In this document: piece after piece, positions 51,308 through 58,983 of the stretch | How the letters are laid out: each line of letters opens with the position of its first letter | Position numbering within the stretch: position 1 is the stretch's first letter | Assembly (NCBI RefSeq): GCF_900230285.1 | Contig: NZ_OCNK01000001.1 | Span: 372,001-436,000 of the forward strand | Source: Blastococcus haudaquaticus | GTDB taxonomy: Bacteria > Actinomycetota > Actinomycetes > Mycobacteriales > Geodermatophilaceae | Reading direction: 5' to 3' | DNA: 64,000 nucleotides | The notes under the pieces: model-generated | Databases searched by the model: none | Told to the model about the DNA's origin: nothing | The model's input: only the letters and a program-made list of their open reading frames with translations | Program-made: the position numbers and the translations under genes

Positions 51308-53008
51308 TCATGCACGAGTCGGCACGGGCCTCGTGCGCAGGCGCCGGACGCCCAGCAGCGTCCCGGCGAGCAGCGCCAGAGCGCCCAGGAGGACGGCGCC
51401 GACGAGGACCACGGGGAACCCGGCACCGGCCGGCGTGCCGGACGCGCGGTCCTCCAGCTCGGCGCGCAGGAGCGCCGGAGCGGCCAGCTCCGCCGTCCCG
51501 GGTGCAGGTGCCGGGACGGCCGCGTCCGTCCCGGCCGGCAGCACCGCGACGTCGGAACCGGCCGGGCGCGGAGCTGCCGGCTCCGCGGACGAGGCGGTGC
51601 CCAGGGGTGCGGGGGTCACCCGCACGATCGCGCCGGTCGGGGACACTCCCTCGACGACGACGGTGAACGCCCCGCCGGCGACCGGCACCGCCGTACCCAC
51701 GGGCAGGGCCGCCTGGTGATCGGTGTTCCAGCCGGCGGACGGGCCGGGCGTGGCGTCGACGAGCACGGACGTGTCGGGGAGGTCGCCGCTCTCGCGGAGG
51801 AGGACGCCGGAGTCGAGGCGGTAGCGGTTCGCGGAGGTCCCGAGCCAGCTGTCGCGCCCCGCGGCCGGCCGGTACTCCAGCCAGTGGTCGGAGCCCTCGG
51901 CGTCGGTCAGGCGGACCGCCCGGGTGCCGCTGCGCCCGGAGATCGGGGACAGCGTGACGGTGACCGGTGCGGCCGGGACGGTCAGCGCCTGCTGAGCGGC
52001 CGCGGGCAGCACGCCCAGCCGGGCGGCCTGTGCGGCGTTGAGCGAGCCCAGCTGCGACCAGGAGACGCCCATGACGTCGTAGTAGTCGCGGTAGCCCACG
52101 GTGCGGCAGGACGCCGACTCCACGGCGCCGTCGCACTGGCGGGCCGAGGAGTGGCCCAGGCCGAAGTTGTGGCCGAGCTCGTGGGCGACGACGGAGGCGA
52201 TGGTGTCGCGGACGTACATCCGGCCGCCGCTTCCCGGGCCGGCACCGACCTCGGCCAGCGCGTAGGCGCAGTCGGTGGCCCGGCTGCTGACGTAGAGCAG
52301 GAGATGCTTGCCGGGGCCGGGGACGAAGCCCACGCTCGCGGCCGCCTCGTCCCACAGGGCCGTCGGTTCGGAGCAGCCTGCGGCGGTGGTGATCCAGTCC
52401 CGCGCGTCGGTGACGCCGACCGCGATGGCGCCGTCGGTCTGCTCGGACCAGAAGTCCGCCACCGGACCGTCGACGAGGTCGACGACCTGCTGGGCGGTGA
52501 CGCCGTCGCGGGCCGCTCCGGCCGGGGCGACCAGGGCCACGGTGACCTGGTTGGTCCGGCCCGCCTTCTCGGTCAGCAGCGGTGCGACCGGGAGCGCGAC
52601 CACCTCGGCGTCCGTGACCTCGTGCAGCGGGTCCTCGGTGTCGTCGCCGTCCGCCTGGCCGACCGTGAGCCCGACCGTCGCGCCGGCGGGGACGCCGGCG
52701 ACGTCCTCGGTACGGATTCGCAGGAACTCGCCGGCCGGGGTCTGGACCCAGCTCGTCAGCTCCTCGTCGGCGTGCCCGTCGGCGTGCCCGTCGCCATGCC
52801 CCTCGGCGCCCGGGTCGGCCTCCGACCACGCCTGCAGGAGCCGGCCGACGACCGGGGTGCCGGCCGGTTCCTCGGCCGAGGCGGCCGCGGGGACCATGAC
52901 GACGGCGAGGACGACGGAGGCGGCGACCGCGGAGCCGGCCACGAGCGAGCGCAGCAGGCCGCGACGACGGGCGGGGGCGAGACGGGCGGCAGACATCCAC
53001 CCCGACAT
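51308..53008 (-). CDS. Membrane-anchored metzincin metalloprotease (gametolysin/M11-like)
   Basis: A 566-residue paralog of the LGFP metzincin at 46.9-50.1 kb, without LGFP repeats. It has a signal peptide (residues 10-45, ending ASAEE), a His/Asp-rich stretch GHGDGHADGHADEE, the protease site HELGHNFGLGH with ligands H276, H280 and H286, and the Met-turn YDVMG. The later domain shares SGTRAVRLTD, LEYRPAAGRDSWLGTSANRY and LPDTSVLVD with its paralog. A Pro/Ala-rich spacer leads to one C-terminal membrane helix (VVLVGAVLLGALALLAGTLL) and a basic tail. It is thus exposed on the surface but kept on the membrane. Start at 53008; ATG at 52996 is an alternative. Confidence 0.87.
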   Translation of the reverse strand: MSGWMSAARLAPARRRGLLRSLVAGSAVAASVVLAVVMVPAAASAEEPAGTPVVGRLLQAWSEADPGAEGHGDGHADGHADEELTSWVQTPAGEFLRIRTEDVAGVPAGATVGLTVGQADGDDTEDPLHEVTDAEVVALPVAPLLTEKAGRTNQVTVALVAPAGAARDGVTAQQVVDLVDGPVADFWSEQTDGAIAVGVTDARDWITTAAGCSEPTALWDEAAASVGFVPGPGKHLLLYVSSRATDCAYALAEVGAGPGSGGRMYVRDTIASVVAHELGHNFGLGHSSARQCDGAVESASCRTVGYRDYYDVMGVSWSQLGSLNAAQAARLGVLPAAAQQALTVPAAPVTVTLSPISGRSGTRAVRLTDAEGSDHWLEYRPAAGRDSWLGTSANRYRLDSGVLLRESGDLPDTSVLVDATPGPSAGWNTDHQAALPVGTAVPVAGGAFTVVVEGVSPTGAIVRVTPAPLGTASSAEPAAPRPAGSDVAVLPAGTDAAVPAPAPGTAELAAPALLRAELEDRASGTPAGAGFPVVLVGAVLLGALALLAGTLLGVRRLRTRPVPTRA

Positions 53009-53114
53009 CGGCGGGGGCGGGCGCCATCGGCACCGAAGTCCGGATATCGAGCGGAAGAGCCGTCACATCCGACTCATCTGCCGCTCGTCCCCCGCCCGGC
53101 CCGGACGTCACCGG

Positions 53115-54521
53115 TCAGGCCAGGTGGTCCGCGCCCATCAGCCGACGGCCGGCCTCGGTGATCGACCCGGAGAGCGACGGGTAGATCGCGAAGGTCTGCG
53201 CGAGGTCGGCGACCGTGAGCCCCTTGGTGACGGCGAGCGCGATGGGCAGGACGAGCTCGGACGCACCAGGGGCGACCACGACCCCGCCCATGATCACGCC
53301 GGTGGAGCGCCGGGCGAAGAGCTTCACGAACCCGTCGTGCAGGTCGGCCATCTTGGCGCGGGCGTTCGTGGCCAGTGGCAGCCGCACGACCTCGATGTCG
53401 TCGTCGTCGGACAGGGACTTCTCCTGGACGCCGACGGTCGCGATCTCCGGGTGGGTGAAGACGTTCCCCGCGACGGTCTTGAGCCGGATCGGCGCTACCG
53501 CCTCGCCGAGGGCGTGCCACATGGCGATCCGGCCCTGCATGGCGGCGACGGAGGCGAGCTGGAAGACGCCGGTGACGTCGCCGGCGGCGTAGATGCCCGG
53601 GATCGACGTCCGCGAGACCCGGTCGACGACGACGTGCCCGGACTCCGTCACCTCGACGCCGCACTGCTCGAGGTTCAGGCCGGCGGTGTTCGGCACCGTG
53701 CCGACGGTCATGAGCGCGTGCGAGCCCTCGACGGTGCGTCCGTCGGTCAGCTCGACCAGGACGCCCTTCTCGGTGCGGCGCACCGAGGCGGCGCGTCCCT
53801 TCTCGGCGATCCGCCCGCCGCGGGACTGGAAGACCTTCTCGACCACGGCCGCGGCATCGGAGTCCTCGCCCGGCAGCACCTGGTCGCGGGAGGAGACGAG
53901 GGTGACCGGCACGCCCGCCTCCAGGTAGCCGGAGGCGAACTCCGCTCCGGTGACGCCGGAGCCCACGACCACGAGGTGCTCGGGCATCTCCTCGAGGTCG
54001 TAGACGTCGCGCCAGTCGAGGATGCGCTCTCCGTCGGGCTCCGCGCCGGGGAGGACGCGCGGGTCCGCCCCGGTGGCGATGAGCACGACGTCGCTCTCCA
54101 GCTCCTCGACCACGCCGCCGTCGGCGTCCACGACCTCGACCGTGTGCGCCGCGAGCCCGCGGATCTCGTCGGAGAGCCGGCCCTGTCCGGCGACGATCCG
54201 CACACCCTCGGCGGCGAGGCGGGCGTGGATGTCGGCCGACTGGGCCATCGCGAGCCCCTTGACCCGCTGGTTGACCGAGGCGAGGTCCAGGTTCACCGTC
54301 GCGAGCTCGGCGCCCTGCAGACCCAGGACGGCGGAGTCGCGGACCGACGTCATGGCTCCGGCGGCCGCGATGAGGGTCTTGGACGGGACGCAGTCGGTGA
54401 GCACGCTGGCGCCACCGATGCCGTCGCGCTCGATGACGGTGACCTCGGCACCGAGCTGAGCAGCGACCAGCGCGGCCTCGTAGCCGGCCGGTCCGCCGCC
54501 GATGATGACGATGCGGGTCAT
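53115..54521 (-). CDS. lpdA: NAD(P)H quinone reductase of the LpdA flavoprotein disulfide reductase family
   Basis: A 468-residue FAD enzyme resembling dihydrolipoamide dehydrogenase but without its redox disulfide. FAD-binding IIGGGPAGYEAALVAAQLG is at the N terminus, and the active-site region reads GGASVLTDCVPSKT, with only C44; the usual first Cys is Ser39. The C-terminal His-Glu dyad is also lost (IYPSLSGSITEAG). NAD-binding VVVGSGVTGAEFA and FAD-binding IYAAGDVTGVFQLASVA are intact. The same losses define M. tuberculosis LpdA (Rv3303c), a quinone reductase. It is divergent from the GGCT-fold gene. Confidence 0.9.
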   Translation of the reverse strand: MTRIVIIGGGPAGYEAALVAAQLGAEVTVIERDGIGGASVLTDCVPSKTLIAAAGAMTSVRDSAVLGLQGAELATVNLDLASVNQRVKGLAMAQSADIHARLAAEGVRIVAGQGRLSDEIRGLAAHTVEVVDADGGVVEELESDVVLIATGADPRVLPGAEPDGERILDWRDVYDLEEMPEHLVVVGSGVTGAEFASGYLEAGVPVTLVSSRDQVLPGEDSDAAAVVEKVFQSRGGRIAEKGRAASVRRTEKGVLVELTDGRTVEGSHALMTVGTVPNTAGLNLEQCGVEVTESGHVVVDRVSRTSIPGIYAAGDVTGVFQLASVAAMQGRIAMWHALGEAVAPIRLKTVAGNVFTHPEIATVGVQEKSLSDDDDIEVVRLPLATNARAKMADLHDGFVKLFARRSTGVIMGGVVVAPGASELVLPIALAVTKGLTVADLAQTFAIYPSLSGSITEAGRRLMGADHLA

Positions 54522-54647
54522 GAAGTGCCTTCTCCGGGTGCTCGGGCGTTCGTGTCGTGTCCTGTCGTGTGTCCTGTACGGCCATTCTCCCCGGTGCCGC
54601 CCCGGTCCGCTGTGACCGGCGTCCTTCGGACTGCCGCCCGCGGTGAT

Positions 54648-54653
54648 TAGGGT
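54648..54653 (+). promoter_or_regulatory. -10 box (TAGGGT) for leaderless GGCT-fold gene
   Basis: TAGGGT ends 7 nt before the ATG at 54661. TTCGGA at 54625-54630, 17 bp upstream, is a possible weak -35. No ribosome site precedes the ATG. Confidence 0.6.
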
Positions 54654-54660
54654 CGACCGA

Positions 54661-55131
54661 ATGGGCCTCTACGCCGCCTACGGGTCGAACATGGATCCCG
54701 CGCAGATGCTGCGCCGCTGCCCCTCGTCGCCGCACGCGGGCACCGGGTGGATCCAGGGCTGGCGCCTGACCTTCGGCGCCGAGGAGTTCGGCTGGGAGGG
54801 CTCGCTGGCCACGCTCGTCCCGGCGGAGCACGACCACGAGGCGCTGCACCCCGGCGTGTTCGTGGCGCTGTACGACCTGACCGAGGCCGACCAGGCGGCC
54901 CTGGACGCCTGGGAGGGCGCCGATCTCGGGCTCTACCGGAAGCTGCACCTGCAGGTGCGCACCCTCGCCGGCGACGTGGTGGCCTACGTCTACGTCCTCG
55001 ACGCCTTCGAGGGCGGCCTGCCCTCCGCCCGGTATCTCGGCGCGATCGCCGATGCGGCGGAGGCGGCCGGCGCCCCGGTGGACTACGTCACAGCCATGCG
55101 CTCGCGCGAGTGCCGGTCGACCGGCGCCTGA
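54661..55131 (+). CDS. Gamma-glutamylcyclotransferase-fold protein
   Basis: A 156-residue protein of the GGCT/AIG2-like superfamily. The substrate loop YAAYGSNMDPAQM is at the N terminus, and the conserved acidic residue that acts as catalytic base in GGCT enzymes is probably the Glu of LDAWEGADLGLYRK. The final KLHLQVRTLAGDVVAYVYVLD strand region fits the fold. ATG at 54661 is chosen because it begins the family motif and lies 7 nt after a -10 box; a GTG at 54643 would fall inside that promoter. It may cyclise a gamma-glutamyl amine or peptide. It lies divergent from lpdA, as a similar gene does in mycobacteria. Confidence 0.82.
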   Translation: MGLYAAYGSNMDPAQMLRRCPSSPHAGTGWIQGWRLTFGAEEFGWEGSLATLVPAEHDHEALHPGVFVALYDLTEADQAALDAWEGADLGLYRKLHLQVRTLAGDVVAYVYVLDAFEGGLPSARYLGAIADAAEAAGAPVDYVTAMRSRECRSTGA

Positions 55132-55181
55132 GCATCTCTTTTCGGTACGCATAAGTCTCGGTAAGGACCCGGCTGAGCGGT

Positions 55182-55187
55182 TAGCCT
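55182..55187 (+). promoter_or_regulatory. -10 box (TAGCCT) for leaderless sugar-dehydrogenase operon
   Basis: TAGCCT ends 6 nt before the GTG at 55194, and no ribosome site is present. It would drive the five-gene operon to 61055. Confidence 0.5.
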
Positions 55188-55193
55188 CGCGCG

Positions 55194-56459
55194 GTGACGA
55201 AAAGTCCGGGCCGGTCCAGGACTCCGCGCGGTGATCCGGGGGTCACGGCCCCGCCACCAGCTCCACCGGCGTTCACGCACGACGTCGTCGTCATCGGCGG
55301 CGCCGGCCACGTCGGCCTCCCCCTGGCCATCGCCCTGGCCGAGGCGGGTGCCTCCGTCGTCGTCTACGACGTCAGCGAGGAGGCGGTGAAACTCCTCGGG
55401 CGCGCGGTGCTGCCGTTCGAGGAGCCCGGCGCGGCCGCCGTCCTGGAGCGCGTCGTGGGCGAGGGACGACTCACCGCTACGACGGACCCGGCCGCGGTGG
55501 GCTGCGCGGAGAACGTCGTCGTGGTCATCGGCACGCCGGTCGACGAGCACCTCAATCCCGATCCGTACGCCATCCCGCAGGCGCTCGCGGCGGCCGCGGA
55601 GCACTTCTGCGACGGGCAGCTGCTCGTCCTCCGCAGCACGGTCTATCCCGGCGTGACGGCCCTGGTGGAGCGGCAGCTCGCCGAACTCGGCCGCGAGATC
55701 GACGTCGCCTTCTGCCCCGAGCGCATCGCGGAGGGCCGCGCCATGATCGAGCTGCACGCGCTGCCGCAGATCGTGGGCAGCCGGACCGACCGTGCCCGCG
55801 ACCGCGCCGCGGCGCTGTTCTCGCGGCTTACCGCCGAACTCGTGTTCGTCACGCCCGAGGAGGCCGAGCTCGCCAAGTTGTTCACCAACACCTGGCGCTA
55901 CATCAAGTTCGCCACGGCCAACCAGTTCTTCATGATGGCCAACGACCGCGGCCTCGACTTCGAGCGGATCCGTACGGCGATCACGGTGGGCTATCCGCGG
56001 GCGTCGGACATGCCCAGCGCGGGCTTCGCGGCCGGGCCCTGCCTCTTCAAGGACACGATGCAGCTGGCCGCTTTCAGCAACAACACCTTCGGGCTCGGTC
56101 ACGCGGCCATGCTCATCAACGAGGGGCTGCCGCTCTACCTGGTCGACCGCGCCGAACGACACTACGACCTGCAGCACATGACGGTCGGCATCCTGGGGAT
56201 GGCCTTCAAGGGCGGCAGCGACGACATCCGCGAGAGCCTGAGCTACAAACTGCGTCGCATCCTGCAGTTCAAGGCCCGCGACGTGCTGACGACCGACCCG
56301 AGGGTCACCGTCGACGACCGGCTCCTGCCGCTGGAGGAGGTGCTCCGGCGCTGCGACCTGCTCATCGTCGGCGCACCGCACGAGGAGTACCGCGGCCTCA
56401 GCACCGACACGCCGGTGATCGACGTGTGGAACGTGGTCGGCGACGGCGTGCGCGTGTGA
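55194..56459 (+). CDS. UDP-glucose/GDP-mannose dehydrogenase family protein
   Basis: An NAD-dependent nucleotide-sugar dehydrogenase, 421 residues, oxidising a sugar C6 alcohol to a carboxylate. VVVIGGAGHVGLPLAIALAE is the Rossmann loop; STVYPG, FCPERIAEGRAMIEL, EAELAKLFTNTWRYIKFA and AAGPCLFKDTMQL with the catalytic Cys follow in order. The C-terminal domain has GILGMAFKGGSDDIRESLS. The sequence is nearer the UDP-N-acetylhexosamine (WecC/WbpA) branch than Ugd, but the substrate is not certain. It is the first gene of an operon with an epimerase, a methyltransferase, a GT2 and a GT-C protein. The first 25 residues are Pro/Arg-rich and poorly conserved. Confidence 0.9.
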   Translation: MTKSPGRSRTPRGDPGVTAPPPAPPAFTHDVVVIGGAGHVGLPLAIALAEAGASVVVYDVSEEAVKLLGRAVLPFEEPGAAAVLERVVGEGRLTATTDPAAVGCAENVVVVIGTPVDEHLNPDPYAIPQALAAAAEHFCDGQLLVLRSTVYPGVTALVERQLAELGREIDVAFCPERIAEGRAMIELHALPQIVGSRTDRARDRAAALFSRLTAELVFVTPEEAELAKLFTNTWRYIKFATANQFFMMANDRGLDFERIRTAITVGYPRASDMPSAGFAAGPCLFKDTMQLAAFSNNTFGLGHAAMLINEGLPLYLVDRAERHYDLQHMTVGILGMAFKGGSDDIRESLSYKLRRILQFKARDVLTTDPRVTVDDRLLPLEEVLRRCDLLIVGAPHEEYRGLSTDTPVIDVWNVVGDGVRV

Positions 56460-56504
56460 CCCGTACCGGCCGTCCCTCCCTACTCCCGACCAGAACGGTG
56501 TCCC

Positions 56505-57530
56505 ATGCAGAAGGTGCTCGTCTCCGGCTCCGCCGGTTTCATCGGTGGCTACGTCGTCGAGGAGCTGCTGCGCCGCGGGTACTCGGTGATCGGGATCGAC
56601 GACCACTCGAAGTACGGCCCGGTGTCCAAGTCCTACGACGACCATCCCGACTACCGGCTGGTCGTCGGCGACGTCCGTGACGCAGGGCTGATCACCGACC
56701 TGCTCATGGACTGCGACCACTTCGTCGCCGGGGCCGCGCTCATCGGCGGCATCTCCTACTTCCACGCCTACGCCTACGACCTGCTCGCCGCCAACGAGCG
56801 GATCATGGCCTCCTCCTGCGACGCCGCACTGGCCGCGCACCGCGACGGCCGGCTGCAGAAGGTGACCTACATCAGCTCATCCATGGTCTTCGAGTCGGCC
56901 GAGGAGTGGCCGTCGGTCGAGGGCTCCGAGCGGAAGATCCCCCCGCCGCGGTCCTCCTACGGCTTCCAGAAGCTCGCCGTCGAGTACTTCGCCCGGGCCG
57001 CCTGGGACCAGTACCGGCTCCCCTACACGATCGTGCGCCCGTTCAACTGCGTCGGCATCGGCGAGGCCCGCGCCCTGGGCGACGTCGAGGTGAGCAGCGG
57101 CAACGTGAAGCTGGCGATGAGCCACGTCGTCCCCGACCTCGTGCAGAAGGTGCTGAAAGGGCAGGACCCGCTGCACGTCCTCGGCGACGGCACCCAGGTC
57201 CGGCACTACACCTATGGGGGCGACCTCGCGCGGGGCATCGTGACGGCGATGGAGCACCCGGCGGCCCACAACGAGGACTTCAACCTCTCCACCGACCAGG
57301 CGACGTCGGTCACCGAGCTCGGCGAGGTCATCTGGCGCAAGGTGAAGGGGCCGGGCGTGCCCCTGAGGCTGGTCTCGGACCCGGCATACGAGCACGACGT
57401 GCAGCGCCGCGTTCCGTCGACGGCGAAGGCCGAGAAGGTTCTCGGGTTCAGGGCGACGACCACGCTGGAGGAGATGCTCGACGAGGTCATCCCCTGGATC
57501 GAGAAGGCTCTCGCCGAGGGCACGATCTGA
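56505..57530 (+). CDS. NAD-dependent sugar epimerase/dehydratase
   Basis: An extended SDR enzyme of 341 residues that modifies a nucleotide sugar. The cofactor loop is VSGSAGFIGGYVVEEL, followed by IDDHSKYGP, SSSMVFES and the catalytic pair in SSYGFQKLAVEYF (YxxxK), then RPFNCVGIGE and RHYTYGGDLARGI. It resembles GalE/WbpP/RmlB-type proteins; which reaction it performs cannot be settled here. ATG at 56505 follows the dehydrogenase by 45 bp. Its stop overlaps the next start as TGATG. With the dehydrogenase it would make an unusual uronic-type or branched sugar donor. Confidence 0.88.
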   Translation: MQKVLVSGSAGFIGGYVVEELLRRGYSVIGIDDHSKYGPVSKSYDDHPDYRLVVGDVRDAGLITDLLMDCDHFVAGAALIGGISYFHAYAYDLLAANERIMASSCDAALAAHRDGRLQKVTYISSSMVFESAEEWPSVEGSERKIPPPRSSYGFQKLAVEYFARAAWDQYRLPYTIVRPFNCVGIGEARALGDVEVSSGNVKLAMSHVVPDLVQKVLKGQDPLHVLGDGTQVRHYTYGGDLARGIVTAMEHPAAHNEDFNLSTDQATSVTELGEVIWRKVKGPGVPLRLVSDPAYEHDVQRRVPSTAKAEKVLGFRATTTLEEMLDEVIPWIEKALAEGTI

Positions 57531-58231
57531 TGACGGCCGAGAGCCCCGCAGCCGGTGGGACGGGGAACAGAACGTCGGCCGGCGAGCAGATGAAGTGGCT
57601 CTACGCCGAGCGCTTCGCCGGCGACGTCGCGTTCCGCTCCGCGATGTGGCGCGAACTGTGCGCCGGGTTCTTCGACCGGTTCGTGGAGCCCGACGACACC
57701 GTCCTCGACGTCGCCGCCGGGGCGTGCGAGTTCATCAACGCCGTCCGGGCCGGCACCCGGATCGCCGTCGACATCAACCCTGCGGTCCGCGATGCGGCGG
57801 CCGGCGGGGTCACGGCGCTCGTGTCGCCGGCCGACGACCTCGCCGACGTAGCCGACGCCAGCGTCGACGTCGTGTTCGCGAGCAACTTCTTCGAGCACAT
57901 CGACCGGCCGACCATCCTGGCGGTGATGGCCGAGGCGCACCGGGTGCTCCGGCCAGGCGGGCGTTTCCTCGTGCTGCAGCCCAACATCCGCTTCTGCGCA
58001 CGCGACTACTGGATGTTCTTCGACCACATCACCCCGATCGACGACCGGGCGCTCGTCGAGGCCTTCGCGCTGTCCGGGTTCGCGGTCACCACCGTGGTGC
58101 CGAGGTTCCTGCCCTTCACGACGAAGAGCCGCCTCCCGAAGTCGCCACTGCTGGTGCGCGCCTACCTCGCCTTCCCGCCCGCGTGGCGCCTGTTCGGCAA
58201 GCAGTCATTCCTGCTGGCGGAGCGCCGGTGA
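57530..58231 (+). CDS. SAM-dependent methyltransferase
   Basis: A 233-residue class I methyltransferase. SAM motif VLDVAAGACEFINAV, acidic VDINPAV, and SNFFEHIDRPTILAVMAEAH with HRVLRPGGRFLVLQPN are clear. The region FFDHITPIDDRALVEAFALS is frequent in methyltransferases from glycan clusters. Its ATG shares a base with the preceding stop (TGATG), and its TGA overlaps the GT2 GTG (GTGA), so the three are made together. It may methylate the sugar made by the two genes before it. Confidence 0.87.
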   Translation: MTAESPAAGGTGNRTSAGEQMKWLYAERFAGDVAFRSAMWRELCAGFFDRFVEPDDTVLDVAAGACEFINAVRAGTRIAVDINPAVRDAAAGGVTALVSPADDLADVADASVDVVFASNFFEHIDRPTILAVMAEAHRVLRPGGRFLVLQPNIRFCARDYWMFFDHITPIDDRALVEAFALSGFAVTTVVPRFLPFTTKSRLPKSPLLVRAYLAFPPAWRLFGKQSFLLAERR

Positions 58232-58983
58232 GCGGTGACCCCCGCGTCTCGATCGTCATCCCGGCCTACCAGGAGGGCGAGCACATCCTCCCCGTCCTGG
58301 ACCGGCTGCGGGAGTCGGTGACGGTGCCGTGCGAAGTGCTGGTGGTCGTCGATTCCCCGGACGACGCGACTGCGTCGGTCCTGCGCGACAGCGACGACGG
58401 GTCGGGGCAGGTGCGCCTGCTGGTCAACGACTACGGCCGCGGGCCGGCCCACGCGATCCGCTACGGCGTGGAGCGGGTGCGGGCGCCGGTCACCGTCGTG
58501 ACCATGGCCGACGGCTGCGACGACGCGCGCCAGATCGACGACCTGACCCGGCTCGTCGAGCGCGGCGTGGTCATCGCCGCGGCCTCGCGCTACATGTCGG
58601 GTGGCCAGCAGGTGGGTGGCCCCTTGGTGAAGGGCATGCTCGCCCGGCTCGCCGGGATCTCCCTGCACCTGTTCGCGCGGGTCGGCACCCGTGACCCGAC
58701 CAACTCTTTCAAGGCGTACTCCACGCAGTTCCTCCGGGCGGTCGGCATCGACAGCCGGCACGGCTTCGAGATGGCCCTCGAGCTCACCGCCAAGGCCCGT
58801 CGGCTGCGGCTGCCCATCGCCGAGCTGCCCACGATCTGGCTCGACCGGCAGAACGGCGTCTCCAACTTCAAGCTCGCGCAGTGGATCCGGCACTACCTGC
58901 GCTGGTACCGCTTCGCCTTCGGCGGCCGGCTGACCCTCGACGAGCTCGTCCGCACGTCCCGGGAACACTCGGAGCAACCGTGA
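58228..58983 (+). CDS. GT2 glycosyltransferase
   Basis: A 251-residue GT-A enzyme without membrane segments. It shows VSIVIPAYQEGEHILPVLDR, VVVDSPDDATASVL, NDYGRGPAHAIRYGVERV, VVTMADGCDDARQID (metal site region) and GTRDPTNSFKAYSTQFL, similar to DPM1-like polyprenyl-phosphate sugar synthases. GTG at 58228 overlaps the methyltransferase stop, and its own stop overlaps the GT-C gene start at 58980. It would load the special sugar on polyprenyl phosphate for the GT-C protein encoded next. Confidence 0.87.
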   Translation: MSGDPRVSIVIPAYQEGEHILPVLDRLRESVTVPCEVLVVVDSPDDATASVLRDSDDGSGQVRLLVNDYGRGPAHAIRYGVERVRAPVTVVTMADGCDDARQIDDLTRLVERGVVIAAASRYMSGGQQVGGPLVKGMLARLAGISLHLFARVGTRDPTNSFKAYSTQFLRAVGIDSRHGFEMALELTAKARRLRLPIAELPTIWLDRQNGVSNFKLAQWIRHYLRWYRFAFGGRLTLDELVRTSREHSEQP

